A stretch of 64,000 bases of DNA from Pseudarthrobacter polychromogenes (GTDB taxonomy: Bacteria; Actinomycetota; Actinomycetes; Actinomycetales; Micrococcaceae), in the NCBI RefSeq assembly GCF_014644495.1, contig NZ_BMKU01000003.1, positions 56,645 to 120,644 of the forward strand, written 5' to 3'. The translations under genes were made by a program, and so were the position numbers. Positions 53,137 through 62,183 of this stretch are shown here, in pieces. The notes beneath the pieces were generated by a model that ran no database searches, was not told the origin of the DNA, and saw only the letters and a list, made by a program, of their open reading frames with translations. Each line of letters opens with the position of its first letter. The stretch's first letter is position 1.

Positions 53137-54135
53137 GTGAGGCTCCGCCGCAGCAACGCCGCAGGCCGGGGCTACCGCCGTGTCGCCGCCGGCAAGGGCT
53201 TCAGCTACCGGGACCTCGACGGTTCAACGCTGCCAGCCGGCCCTGTCCGGGACCGGCTGGAGAGCATTGGCATCCCGCCCGCCTGGACCGACGTCTGGAT
53301 TGCCCCGTTTGAGAACGGGCACATCCAGGCCACCGGGCTGGACGCCGTGGGCCGGCGCCAGTACATCTACCATCCGGAATGGAGGGAGCGGAAGGACCGG
53401 GTCAAGTTCGACCGCGCCCTGCAGCTGGCCGAATCGCTGCCCGCCGCACGGCGCCGGGTCACCATGGACCTGCGCGGGGAGGGGTTCCCGCGCGAGCGGG
53501 TCCTCGCCGGCGCTTTCAGGATGCTGGACAGCGGGTCCCTGCGGGTGGGGTCCGAACGGTACACGAACGAGAACGGCAGCCACGGGCTGGCCACCCTGCT
53601 GTGTGCCCATGCGCAGGTACGCAAGGACCGGGTCCACCTGAGTTTCCCGGCCAAGAGCGGCAAGGACTGGGAATCGGAAATCCGCGACGCTGACCTCGCC
53701 GCCCTGCTGCGCCTGCTCAAGCGCCGCGGGGGGAACGCCAGGCTCCTGGCGTACAAGGAGGGCCGGCGCTGGCGTCCCGTCACCAGCGCGGACATCAACG
53801 CCTACGTGAAGGAGCGGACCGGCTCGGACTTCACCGCCAAGGACTTCCGGACCCTGCGCGGAACCGCGGCTGCGGCCGCCAGCTTGGCACGGACCGGCCC
53901 GCAGCGGACGGCCGCCAAGCGCAAGCGCGCCATCAGCCGGGCCATGATTGACGCGTCCGAGGTGCTGGGCAACACCCCGTCCATCGCCCGCAAGAGCTAC
54001 GTGGACCCGCGCGTGCTGGACCACTACCACGAGGGCGAAACCATCGACCCCAAACGCCCGGACTCCGCCGAAGCCGAGCTCCGGGCGCTGCTGTACCGGG
54101 AAGGCGACGTGGTTCCGCTGGCGAAAAGCGGCTGA
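53137..54135 (+). CDS. DNA topoisomerase IB
   Basis: A 332-residue type IB topoisomerase that relaxes supercoils through a 3'-phosphotyrosyl intermediate. The N-terminal domain opens with GKGFSYRDLDGSTL and IPPAWTDVWIAPFENGHIQATG. The catalytic domain has Arg141 in SERYTNENGSHG, a lysine in the FPAKSGK beta-hairpin, Arg238 in KDFRTLRGT, and Tyr288 in NTPSIARKSYVDPRV. As in other bacterial enzymes the histidine is replaced by Asn in LGNTP. GTG 53137 matches the usual family start; it overlaps the stop of an 11-codon frame at 53105-53140, which may aid initiation since no Shine-Dalgarno is clear. Confidence 0.92.
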   Translation: MRLRRSNAAGRGYRRVAAGKGFSYRDLDGSTLPAGPVRDRLESIGIPPAWTDVWIAPFENGHIQATGLDAVGRRQYIYHPEWRERKDRVKFDRALQLAESLPAARRRVTMDLRGEGFPRERVLAGAFRMLDSGSLRVGSERYTNENGSHGLATLLCAHAQVRKDRVHLSFPAKSGKDWESEIRDADLAALLRLLKRRGGNARLLAYKEGRRWRPVTSADINAYVKERTGSDFTAKDFRTLRGTAAAAASLARTGPQRTAAKRKRAISRAMIDASEVLGNTPSIARKSYVDPRVLDHYHEGETIDPKRPDSAEAELRALLYREGDVVPLAKSG

Positions 54136-54212
54136 GGCCTAGAATAAGGGACTGTGCGCTACCTGTTCGGCGCGACGTCATGCATCAGATGATCAGTTCA
54201 GAAGGGCTTCCG

Positions 54213-55649
54213 GTGTCCAACCACAGCGAAACCACCTCTTCCCGCCCCCTCCGCGTTGCCATAGTGGGCGCGGGACCGGCGGGCGTCTACGCTGCGGATA
54301 TCCTGACCAAGTCCAGCGGGGTCAAGGACGGCGACTTCGAGGTCAGCATCGACCTCTTCGAGGCCTACCCGGCGCCTTACGGCTTGATCCGTTACGGCGT
54401 GGCTCCGGACCACCCCCGCATCAAGGGCATCGTCAATGCCCTGCACAAGGTCCTGGACCGCGGCGACAACCGGTTCCTGGGCAACGTAACCTACGGCCGT
54501 GACCTCACCCTCCACGACTTCCGCGCCTTCTACGACGCCGTGATCTTCTCCACCGGCGCCATCAAGGACGCGGACCTGGACATCCCCGGCATCGACCTGC
54601 AGGGCTCGTTCGGCGGCGCGGACTTCGTCTCCTGGTATGACGGCCACCCGGACGTGCCCCGCGAATGGCCGCTGGACGCCAGGGAAATCGCCGTGATCGG
54701 CAACGGCAACGTGGCCCTGGACGTGGCGCGGATGCTGGTCAAGCACCCCGAAGAGCTGCTGAGCACCGAGATCCCGGACAACGTCTACGCCGGCCTGAAG
54801 TCTTCCCCGGTCACGGACGTGCACGTGTTCGGTCGGCGAGGCCCAGCCCAGGTGAAGTTCACGCCGCTGGAGCTGCGCGAACTGAGCCACATGAACGACG
54901 TGGACATTGTGCTCTACCCCGAAGACTTCGAATTCGACGAAGCCTCCGATGAAGCCATCCGCAGCAACAACCAGATCAAGACCATGGTGAACACCCTCAC
55001 CAACTGGCTGGTTGAGGAACACACCGAGTCGGAGAACCCCTCATCCCGGCGGCTGCACCTGCATTTCCTGCACAGCCCGGTGGAAATATTTGCCGACGCC
55101 GAGGCGCCGGGCAAAGTGGGCGGCATCAAGTTCGAGCGCATGCAGCTTGACGGCACCGGCAATGTGAAAGGCACCGGGGAGTACATCGAGTACCCCGTCC
55201 AGGCGGTTTACCGGGCCATCGGCTACCACGGGTCCGCCCTGGATGAGCTGGAGTATGACGCCAAGCGGGGCGTCATCCCCAACGAAGGCGGACGCGTGCT
55301 CGACGCCGCGGGTAACCCGGTGCCGGGCATCTACGCCACCGGATGGATCAAGCGCGGACCGGTGGGCCTGATCGGCCACACCAAGGGCGACGCCCTGGAG
55401 ACCATCGGCTTCCTGCTTGAGGACAGGCTTTCCCTGCCGCCGGCCCAGAATCCCGATCCCCAGGCCATCATCGACCTGCTGGAAGAGCGTGGCATCGAAT
55501 ACACCACGTGGGAGGGCTGGAACAGGCTGGACGCCCACGAGGCACAGCTCGGCGCGGCCTGGACCGGTCCGGAGGGCCTGGACCACGTGGTCCGGGAACG
55601 CATCAAGGTGGTGCCGCGCGAGGAGATGATCCGCATCTCGCGCGGCTGA
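54213..55649 (+). CDS. fprA: Ferredoxin-NADP reductase, adrenodoxin type (copy 2)
   Basis: A 478-residue paralogue of the protein at 36373-37839, with the same blocks: RVAIVGAGPAGVYAADILTK, PYGLIRYGVAPDHPRIKG, IAVIGNGNVALDVARMLV and YATGWIKRGPVGLIGHTKGD. The GTG at 54213 is chosen because it has GAAGGG upstream and aligns with the start of copy 1; the earlier ATGs at 54180 and 54189 have no such site. It is not in an operon. Differences cluster in the middle linker and C-terminus. Two copies may serve different ferredoxins or conditions. Confidence 0.92.
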   Translation: MSNHSETTSSRPLRVAIVGAGPAGVYAADILTKSSGVKDGDFEVSIDLFEAYPAPYGLIRYGVAPDHPRIKGIVNALHKVLDRGDNRFLGNVTYGRDLTLHDFRAFYDAVIFSTGAIKDADLDIPGIDLQGSFGGADFVSWYDGHPDVPREWPLDAREIAVIGNGNVALDVARMLVKHPEELLSTEIPDNVYAGLKSSPVTDVHVFGRRGPAQVKFTPLELRELSHMNDVDIVLYPEDFEFDEASDEAIRSNNQIKTMVNTLTNWLVEEHTESENPSSRRLHLHFLHSPVEIFADAEAPGKVGGIKFERMQLDGTGNVKGTGEYIEYPVQAVYRAIGYHGSALDELEYDAKRGVIPNEGGRVLDAAGNPVPGIYATGWIKRGPVGLIGHTKGDALETIGFLLEDRLSLPPAQNPDPQAIIDLLEERGIEYTTWEGWNRLDAHEAQLGAAWTGPEGLDHVVRERIKVVPREEMIRISRG

Positions 55650-55669
55650 CCCACCCCGCCCCCCAGCTG

Positions 55670-55732
55670 GAGTTTTTGTCCACTTATGCAGGGTTAAAGG
55701 CCCTTTAACCCTGCATAAGTGGACAAAAACTC
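55670..55732. repeat. Perfect 31-bp inverted repeat, family B copy 2
   Basis: Arms 55670-55700 (GAGTTTTTGTCCACTTATGC then AGGGTTAAAGG) and 55702-55732 are exact complements around a single central base. It shares GAGTTTTTGTCCA and TATGCAGG with the element at 41165-41227. It lies 21 bases after the fprA stop and may end that transcript. Confidence 0.85.
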
Positions 55733-55837
55733 GAGGGCTAGGTGGGGGAGGGGGGCCGCGCTAGAATGGCCACCACCCCTTGGCCGGCAGCATGCGGCCA
55801 TGCCCCTTGCAGACGGATTGCAGCAACCAGGAGTTCG

Positions 55838-57193
55838 ATGACGAACCTCACCCAGCCCGGCGGCGGCGAGTCGCTGCAGCTCCGCGCCCTGGCCGCGCAC
55901 GAGCAGCTCGACGGCGGCACGTTCGCCGATGCGCCTGAGCTGCCCGGCCTGCGTACACTGATCCGCGAATCCTGGCAGCGGTCGGCAGGCTTCAAGGCGA
56001 ATCCGGACAACCCGGCGGCCCCGCTGGCCATGGACCTGGACGAACTGGACGACTACCGCAGGCAGCACCCCCTGGCCGCCATCATGCCGGTGATCAATAA
56101 ACTCCTGGTGCAGCCAAGCCATGACAGCGGCCTGCTGGTGGCGGTGGGCGACGAAGTGGGCAGGCTGCTGTGGGTTGACGGGGACCCCGCGCTGCAGCGC
56201 CGGGCCGAGGGCATGATGTTCGTCCCGGGCGCCGACTGGTCCGAAGCCACCGTTGGCACCAGCGCGCCTGGTACCGCCCTGGCCCTGGGCCGCGGCATCC
56301 AGATTTCCGGTGCCGAGCACTACCAGCGGACGGTCCATCCGTGGAGCTGCACCGCTGTTCCCTTCCACGATCCGGATTCCGGTGCCGTCCTGGGTGTGGT
56401 GGACATTACCGGTACGGCCACGGCGGTGGCACCCCACACGTTGTCGCTCGTCGAGGCGACCGTGGCCGCCGCGCAGGCGCAGCTGCGCGTTGAACGGCTG
56501 CAGCTGGCTGCCTCGCTGGCCAGCAGGCCCGCGCGACGGCGGAGCCAGGGCAGCGCTTCCCGGTCACCGGGGGCAGGGGCGAAGGAAGGCAGCCTGTACC
56601 GCAACAGCCTCCAGCTGCTGGGCCGCGACCAGGCCCTCCTCAGCATCGAAGGCAAAACCGTGGTGCTGTCCGCCCGGCACAGCGAAATCCTCGCCCTGCT
56701 GAGCTCGCACCCCGAAGGACTGAGCGCCGAGGAACTCAGCGTCCTCCTGTACCCGGGCGACGGCTCCACCATGACCCTGCGCGCCGAGATGGTCAGGCTG
56801 CGCAAGGTCCTGCAGCAGCTCAACTCGGCCGCCGTGCCGGAGTCCCGGCCGTACAAGCTCAGCATGGACCTTGTGCCGGACAGCGGCCAGGTCCTGAACT
56901 GCCTGCAGCGCGGCGCCCACCGGATCGCACTCGAGATCTACCGCGGCGCCGTGCTGCCCAAGTCCGAGGCGCCCGGCATCATCGACCTTCGGGACAGGGT
57001 CTCGTCCCTGATGCGGGAAGCCGTCCTCACCGACGGCAGCGCCGAAACGCTGCTCAGGTACGCGGAGCTGCCGGAGGCGAGGGACGACGTCGGGGTCCGC
57101 CGTGCCGCCTTGAAACTGCTGCCTGCCCGCTCGCCCAAGCGTGCGGCCGTCGTCGCCGACCTCGAGCGGCTGGAAGCCGAACTCCGGGCCTGA
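55838..57193 (+). CDS. GAF-domain transcriptional regulator
   Basis: A 451-residue regulator with a GAF sensor and no sigma54 AAA domain. Residues 35-240 resemble AcoR/acetaldehyde-sensing GAF regulators (LIRESWQRSAGFKANPD, LLVAVGDEVGRLLWVDGD, GADWSEATVGTSAPGTALAL, HPWSCTAVPFHDPDSGAVL). Residues 280-370 form a winged-helix-like domain (LSARHSEILALLSSHPEGLS, then LRAEMVRLRKVLQQL). The gene lies upstream of aldehyde and alcohol dehydrogenase genes, so activation by acetaldehyde or alcohols is likely. ATG 55838 follows CAGGAG. GCAACCT direct repeats at 57275-57292 may be its target. Confidence 0.86.
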   Translation: MTNLTQPGGGESLQLRALAAHEQLDGGTFADAPELPGLRTLIRESWQRSAGFKANPDNPAAPLAMDLDELDDYRRQHPLAAIMPVINKLLVQPSHDSGLLVAVGDEVGRLLWVDGDPALQRRAEGMMFVPGADWSEATVGTSAPGTALALGRGIQISGAEHYQRTVHPWSCTAVPFHDPDSGAVLGVVDITGTATAVAPHTLSLVEATVAAAQAQLRVERLQLAASLASRPARRRSQGSASRSPGAGAKEGSLYRNSLQLLGRDQALLSIEGKTVVLSARHSEILALLSSHPEGLSAEELSVLLYPGDGSTMTLRAEMVRLRKVLQQLNSAAVPESRPYKLSMDLVPDSGQVLNCLQRGAHRIALEIYRGAVLPKSEAPGIIDLRDRVSSLMREAVLTDGSAETLLRYAELPEARDDVGVRRAALKLLPARSPKRAAVVADLERLEAELRA

Positions 57194-57274
57194 GTTGTAT
57201 TTGTGGTTGCGAATGTGGGCCCACGCCTGCAGGGTTCCCTGGCCGAGCTTGCGAGGTTAGGGGGCAGGTGGGGC

Positions 57275-57292
57275 GCAACCTGACTGCAACCT
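57275..57292. promoter_or_regulatory. GCAACCT direct repeats before the aldehyde dehydrogenase
   Basis: GCAACCT occurs at 57275-57281 and 57286-57292, 11 bp apart (about one helical turn), with GCAACGG further on at 57312. The site is 76 bases before the dehydrogenase start and is a candidate for the adjacent GAF regulator. Confidence 0.35.
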
Positions 57293-57367
57293 TTGCCCTC
57301 CTACGCTGAGTGCAACGGCGGACGCCATGACCCGGCCTCCGCCCCATGCACAGCAAAGGAGCTAGCA

Positions 57368-58891
57368 ATGACTGTTTACGCCCAGCCCGGTACCGAGGGT
57401 TCGAAGGTCACCTTCAAGGACCGCTACGAGAACTGGATCGGCGGCGAGTGGGTGGCCCCCGTCAAGGGCCAGTACTTCGAAAACGTCACCCCCGTCACGG
57501 GCAAGGCCTTCTGCGAGGTGGCCCGCGGAACAGCCGAGGACATTGAACTGGCACTCGACGCCGCGCACAAGGTTGCACCGTCCTGGGGCAAGACCTCCGT
57601 GGCCGAGCGCGCCGCGATCCTGAACAAGATCGCTGACCGGATCGACGAGAACCTGGAAATGCTGGCCGTCGCCGAGTCCTGGGACAACGGCAAGCCCATC
57701 CGCGAAACCCTCAACGCCGACATGCCCCTGGCCGCGGACCACTTCCGCTACTTCGCCTCCGCCGTCCGCGCCCAGGAGGGCCGGCTCTCGCAGCTCGACG
57801 ACGACACCACCGCCTACCACTACCACGAGCCGCTCGGCGTCGTCGGCCAGATCATCCCCTGGAACTTCCCCATCCTGATGGCCGTCTGGAAGCTCGCTCC
57901 CGCGCTCGCCGCAGGCAACGCCGTGGTGCTCAAGCCCGCCGAGCAGACGCCGTCGTCCATCCTGGTCCTGATGGAGCTCATCGGCGACCTGCTCCCCGCC
58001 GGCGTCCTGAACGTGGTCAACGGCTTCGGCGTCGAGGCAGGGAAGCCGCTCGCGTCCAGCCCCCGCATCCGCAAGATCGCCTTCACGGGCGAGACCACCA
58101 CTGGCCGGCTGATCAGCCAGTACGCCAGCCAGAACCTGATCCCCGTCACCCTTGAACTCGGCGGCAAGAGCCCCAACATCTTCTTCAACGACGTCGCCCA
58201 GGAAAACGACGCCTTCTACGACAAGGCACAGGAAGGCTTCGCGCTGTTCGCCTTCAACCAGGGCGAGGTATGCACCTGCCCGTCCCGCGCCCTGGTCCAG
58301 GAAGACATTTACGAGTCCTTCATGGCCGACGCCGTTGCCCGCGTGGAGAAGATGGTGCAGGGCAACCCGCTGGACACCGAGACGCAGGTGGGCGCCCAGG
58401 CATCCAACGACCAGCTAGAGAAGATCCTGTCCTACATCGACATCGGAAAGCAGGAAGGCGCCAAGGTCCTGACCGGCGGCGCCCGCGCCGAACTGCCCGG
58501 CGACCTCGCGGGTGGCTTCTACGTCCAGCCCACGGTCTTCGAGGGCCACAACAAGATGCGGATCTTCCAGGAGGAGATCTTTGGCCCGGTGGTGGCCGTG
58601 ACGAAGTTCAGCGACTACAACGACGCCATGGGCCTTGCCAATGACACCCTGTACGGCCTCGGCGCCGGCGTCTGGTCGCGCAACGGCAACGTCGCGTACC
58701 GGGCGGGCCGGGAAATCCAGGCCGGCCGTGTCTGGGTGAACAACTACCACGCCTATCCGGCCGGGGCCGCGTTTGGCGGCTACAAGTCCTCAGGCATCGG
58801 GCGTGAGAACCACTCCATGATGCTGGACCACTACCAGCAGACCAAGAACCTGCTGGTCAGCTACAACGAAAACAAGCTCGGCTTCTTCTAG
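57368..58891 (+). CDS. exaC: Acetaldehyde (aldehyde) dehydrogenase
   Basis: A 507-residue NAD-dependent aldehyde dehydrogenase like ExaC/AcoD that oxidises acetaldehyde to acetate. Motifs are [20 protein letters not shown], the catalytic glutamate in [12 protein letters not shown], the catalytic cysteine in [17 protein letters not shown] (the E-V-C-T-C-P-S sequence is typical for this group) and [14 protein letters not shown]. Start ATG follows AAAGGAGC. With the alcohol dehydrogenase 56 bases downstream and the upstream GAF regulator it forms an ethanol or acetoin oxidation unit, with DUF779 as the last gene. Confidence 0.92.
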   Translation: MTVYAQPGTEGSKVTFKDRYENWIGGEWVAPVKGQYFENVTPVTGKAFCEVARGTAEDIELALDAAHKVAPSWGKTSVAERAAILNKIADRIDENLEMLAVAESWDNGKPIRETLNADMPLAADHFRYFASAVRAQEGRLSQLDDDTTAYHYHEPLGVVGQIIPWNFPILMAVWKLAPALAAGNAVVLKPAEQTPSSILVLMELIGDLLPAGVLNVVNGFGVEAGKPLASSPRIRKIAFTGETTTGRLISQYASQNLIPVTLELGGKSPNIFFNDVAQENDAFYDKAQEGFALFAFNQGEVCTCPSRALVQEDIYESFMADAVARVEKMVQGNPLDTETQVGAQASNDQLEKILSYIDIGKQEGAKVLTGGARAELPGDLAGGFYVQPTVFEGHNKMRIFQEEIFGPVVAVTKFSDYNDAMGLANDTLYGLGAGVWSRNGNVAYRAGREIQAGRVWVNNYHAYPAGAAFGGYKSSGIGRENHSMMLDHYQQTKNLLVSYNENKLGFF

Positions 58892-58947
58892 AAGCCGCCG
58901 CTGCACCCCCGCTCCAACCCAGCTACAACGACGCAAGGATTTCGCCA

Positions 58948-59970
58948 ATGACGACGAGAATGCAAGCAGCAGTAGTAACCGAATTCGGCCAGGACCTCCA
59001 GGTCCAGGACCTCGAGATTCCCACCCCCGGTCCGGGACAGGCACTGGTCAAGGTCCTGACCACCGGCGTCTGCCACACCGACCTCCACGCGGCAGAAGGC
59101 GACTGGCCCGTCAAGCCCTCACCGCCCTTCATCCCCGGCCACGAGGGCGTGGGAGAAGTGGTGGCCCTCGGCGAGGGCGTCACGGACCTGGCTGTCGGTG
59201 ACCTGGTGGGCAACGCCTGGCTCTGGTCTGCCTGCGGCGACTGCCAGTACTGCCGCACCGGCTGGGAAACGCTGTGCGAAGCGCAGAAGAACGCCGGCTA
59301 CAGCGTGGACGGCTCGTTTGGCGAGTACATGCTGGTGGACTCGCGGTTCGCCGCCCGCATACCGGCGGGATCCGACCCCGTCGAGGTGGCGCCGGTGCTG
59401 TGCGCCGGCGTCACCGTCTACAAGGGCCTGAAGATGACCGAGGCCAAGCCCGGCCAGTGGGTCACCATCTCCGGCATCGGCGGCCTGGGCCACATCGCGG
59501 TCCAGTACGCGGTGGCTATGGGCCTCCGGGTGGCGGCGGTGGACATTGCCGACGACAAGCTCGCCCTGGCGAAGGCCCACGGCGCCGAACTGACGGTCAA
59601 CGCCCTGCACGAGGACCCGGTGGAAGTCATCCAACGCGAAACCGGAGGTTGCCATGGCGTCCTGGTCACGGCCGTGCACCCGTCAGCGTTCGGCCAGGCC
59701 ATCGGCATGGCACGCCGTGGCGGGACGATCGTGTTCAACGGGCTGCCGCCGGGCGACTTTCCCGCACCGATCTTCGAGATTGTGCTCAAGGGCCTGACGG
59801 TCCGCGGTTCGATCGTGGGAACCCGGCAGGACATGGAGGAAGCGCTGGACTTCTACGCGCAGGGCAAGATCCACCCCACCGTGTCAGTGCGGGAACTCTC
59901 GGAAATCAACGCGGTGCTCGACGAGATGAAGCACGCCAAGATCGACGGCCGCGTGGTCCTGAGGTTCTGA
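58948..59970 (+). CDS. adhP: Zinc-dependent alcohol dehydrogenase
   Basis: A 340-residue medium-chain dehydrogenase. Catalytic zinc ligands are the cysteine in TGVCHTDLHAAEGDW, the His-Glu pair in PGHEGVGEVV and a cysteine near 148 (APVLCAGVTVYKG). The structural zinc site is CGDCQYCRTGWETLC, and the NAD fold is ISGIGGLGHIAVQYAVAMG. The protein resembles AdhP/AdhA of ethanol metabolism; ethanol oxidation to feed the aldehyde dehydrogenase is the likely role. The stop overlaps the DUF779 start by one base (TGATG). Confidence 0.92.
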   Translation: MTTRMQAAVVTEFGQDLQVQDLEIPTPGPGQALVKVLTTGVCHTDLHAAEGDWPVKPSPPFIPGHEGVGEVVALGEGVTDLAVGDLVGNAWLWSACGDCQYCRTGWETLCEAQKNAGYSVDGSFGEYMLVDSRFAARIPAGSDPVEVAPVLCAGVTVYKGLKMTEAKPGQWVTISGIGGLGHIAVQYAVAMGLRVAAVDIADDKLALAKAHGAELTVNALHEDPVEVIQRETGGCHGVLVTAVHPSAFGQAIGMARRGGTIVFNGLPPGDFPAPIFEIVLKGLTVRGSIVGTRQDMEEALDFYAQGKIHPTVSVRELSEINAVLDEMKHAKIDGRVVLRF

Positions 59971-60374
59971 TGCCGGACACGCTGAAGGCCGCGGTGACGC
60001 TGCCCGGAGAGGAGTTCTCCCGGGTGGCGCTCACCCCGGCCGCCGTGCAGCTGCTGCGGAAACTGTGGCTCCAGCACGGGCCGCTCATGTTCCACCAGTC
60101 CGGCGGCTGCTGCGACGGGTCCTCGCCCATGTGCTATCCGGCGGGCGACTTCATCACCGCGGAAGCAGACGTGCTGCTGGGCCTCTTCGACCTCTCCGAC
60201 GGACTGGAACCGCGGCCGCTGGAATTCTGGATGTCACGGGAACAATTCAGTTACTGGAGCCACACCCATCTCACGGTGGATGTGGTGGCGGGGCGGGGAA
60301 GCGGGTTTTCCGTGGAGGCGCCGGAGGGCAAACGGTTCCTGATCCGCTCCACCCTCATGGACTGGCCTGCCTAG
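59970..60374 (+). CDS. DUF779 protein
   Basis: A 134-residue protein of the DUF779 family, typical of genes beside ExaC-type dehydrogenases. Conserved FHQSGGCCDGSSPMC with three cysteines near residues 48-55 and SHTHLTVDVVAGRG suggest a metal site. Family function is not established; acetaldehyde metabolism is indicated by context only. The start overlaps the alcohol dehydrogenase stop. A strong terminator follows at 60391-60424, closing the operon. Confidence 0.92.
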   Translation: MPDTLKAAVTLPGEEFSRVALTPAAVQLLRKLWLQHGPLMFHQSGGCCDGSSPMCYPAGDFITAEADVLLGLFDLSDGLEPRPLEFWMSREQFSYWSHTHLTVDVVAGRGSGFSVEAPEGKRFLIRSTLMDWPA

Positions 60375-60390
60375 TAATTCGGCCGAAGCA

Positions 60391-60424
60391 CGCTTGGGAC
60401 CCTCCAACCGGAGGGTCCCAAGTG
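60391..60424 (+). terminator. Intrinsic terminator of the dehydrogenase operon
   Basis: A 15-bp stem with one G-U pair (60391-60405 with 60410-60424) and the loop AACC, 17 bases after the DUF779 stop. Confidence 0.82.
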
Positions 60425-60549
60425 CGTTCACCGCAACAAAGTTTGGCACATCGCGGATCTCACCATTCGGAACAATTCGTCCCGTCCATTGGATGGACAC
60501 TAGCGTTAGGAGGTCTGTTTCCAGCCGAAACCAGGATTGTGATTCCCCT

Positions 60550-62094
60550 ATGAACCTTCTCCGGACCAAATCCATCGAGCAGTCGATGGCCGACGCCGAT
60601 GAGCCCGGACGCAAGCTCAAGCGCTCCCTCAGCACCTGGGACCTGATGATCATGGGCGTCGCGGTGGCTGTCGGCGCCGGCATCTTCTCCGTGGGCGCCA
60701 AAGCGGCAGCCAACTTCTCGGGACCGGCCGTGACGCTGTCCTTTGCCGTCGCCGCGGTCACGTGCGCGCTGGCCATCATGTGCTACGCCGAGTTCGCCAC
60801 CGCCATCCCGGTGGCAGGCTCCGCCTACGTCTTCACCTACGCCACCATGGGCGAACTCCTCGCCTGGATCATCGGCTGGAACCTGATCCTGGAACTCTTC
60901 ACCGCGGCGGCAGTCATCGCCAAGTACTGGGGCATCTACCTCAGCAAGGTGTTCGCCCTCATGGGCGCCGACATTCCGCCGGCGGTCTCCCTGGGCGGGG
61001 TTGACCTTTACTGGGGCGCCTTCCTGATCGTCGCCGTCTTCACCGTGCTGCTGGTCCTTGGCACCAAGCTGTCCGCCCGCGTAGGCAACATCTTCACCCT
61101 CATCAAGATCGGCGTCGTCCTCTTTGTGATCGTGGTGGGCTTCACCTACGTGAAGTTCGAAAACTACGCCCCGTTCGTTCCCGCCGCTGAGCCCACCGGC
61201 GGCACGGGCACCGCCGACGTCCTCAAGCAGTCGTTCTTCGGCTTCCTGACCGGGGCCGCGCCGGCCCAGTACGGCACCCTGGGCATCTTTGCCGGGGCCG
61301 CGCTGGTGTTCTTCGCGTTCATCGGATTCGACGTGGTGGCCACCTCCGCCGAGGAAGTCAAGAACCCGCAGAAGACCCTGCCGCGCGGGATCTTCGGCGG
61401 ACTGGCCCTGGTGACCCTGCTCTACATCCTGGTCTCGCTGGCCCTGACCGGCATGGTGTCCTACACGCAGCTGGCCGAAGCCGAGAACCCCACCCTCACC
61501 ACCGCCTTCGAAGCCGTAGGCGACACCTCGGCCGCCAAGGTCATCGCCTTCGGCTCGCTGGTGGGCCTGACCACCGTGATCATGGTCCTCCTCATGGGCC
61601 TGTCCCGCGTGGTTCTCGCCATGAGCCGCGACGGCCTCCTGCCCCGGGCGCTGTCCAGGACCAGCGAGAAGCGTTCGACGCCGGTGCGCCTCCAGGTCAT
61701 CTGCGGCGCCGCCGTTGCACTGGTGGCCGGCCTGACCAACGTGGACCTGCTGGAGGAAATGATCAACATCGGAACGCTGTCCGCGTTCGTGGTGGTAAGC
61801 CTCGGCATCCTGGTGCTCCGCAAGAAGCGCCCCGACCTGAAGCCCGCCTTCCGCGTCCCCTTCGGGAAGGTCCTGCCCATCGTGTCCGCAGTGCTGTGCC
61901 TCTACCTCATGACCAACCTTGCGGTGGAGACGTGGATCTTCTTTGCCATCTGGCTGGTCATCGGCATGGCGATCTACTTCGCCTACGGCCAGCGCCACTC
62001 CCGCCTCAACGAGCGGTTCGGCGACGCCAGCAGCGCCGTCAACGGAACGGCTTCCGGCGAGGTGCGCGACGGCGACGAGCTCACCCGCGTCTGA
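60550..62094 (+). CDS. APC-family amino acid permease
   Basis: A 514-residue transporter with about 12-13 membrane helices, of the cationic amino acid (CAT/YfnA-like) group. The start has LKRSLSTWDLMIMGVAVAVG followed by GAGIFSVGAKAA; later AEFATAIPVAGSAYVFTYAT, FIGFDVVATSAEEVKNPQKT and LPRGI are typical. Likely substrates are amino acids or small amines; GABA or putrescine is a guess from the rest of the window. It stands alone, between two terminators, with the TetR gene downstream. ATG 60550 begins the family sequence. Confidence 0.88.
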   Translation: MNLLRTKSIEQSMADADEPGRKLKRSLSTWDLMIMGVAVAVGAGIFSVGAKAAANFSGPAVTLSFAVAAVTCALAIMCYAEFATAIPVAGSAYVFTYATMGELLAWIIGWNLILELFTAAAVIAKYWGIYLSKVFALMGADIPPAVSLGGVDLYWGAFLIVAVFTVLLVLGTKLSARVGNIFTLIKIGVVLFVIVVGFTYVKFENYAPFVPAAEPTGGTGTADVLKQSFFGFLTGAAPAQYGTLGIFAGAALVFFAFIGFDVVATSAEEVKNPQKTLPRGIFGGLALVTLLYILVSLALTGMVSYTQLAEAENPTLTTAFEAVGDTSAAKVIAFGSLVGLTTVIMVLLMGLSRVVLAMSRDGLLPRALSRTSEKRSTPVRLQVICGAAVALVAGLTNVDLLEEMINIGTLSAFVVVSLGILVLRKKRPDLKPAFRVPFGKVLPIVSAVLCLYLMTNLAVETWIFFAIWLVIGMAIYFAYGQRHSRLNERFGDASSAVNGTASGEVRDGDELTRV

Positions 62095-62105
62095 CCCCTT
62101 TCCCC

Positions 62106-62139
62106 GAATGCCCGCCCAGGCCTGCCCGGGCGGGCATTC
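62106..62139 (+). terminator. Intrinsic terminator after the APC permease
   Basis: A perfect 12-bp stem (62106-62117 with 62128-62139) with a ten-base loop. It lies 11 bases after the permease stop; no T-tract is present. Confidence 0.72.
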
Positions 62140-62183
62140 GCATGCCGGCTTCTAGGATGGAGCCGCCACCTAGGATTGGACTT

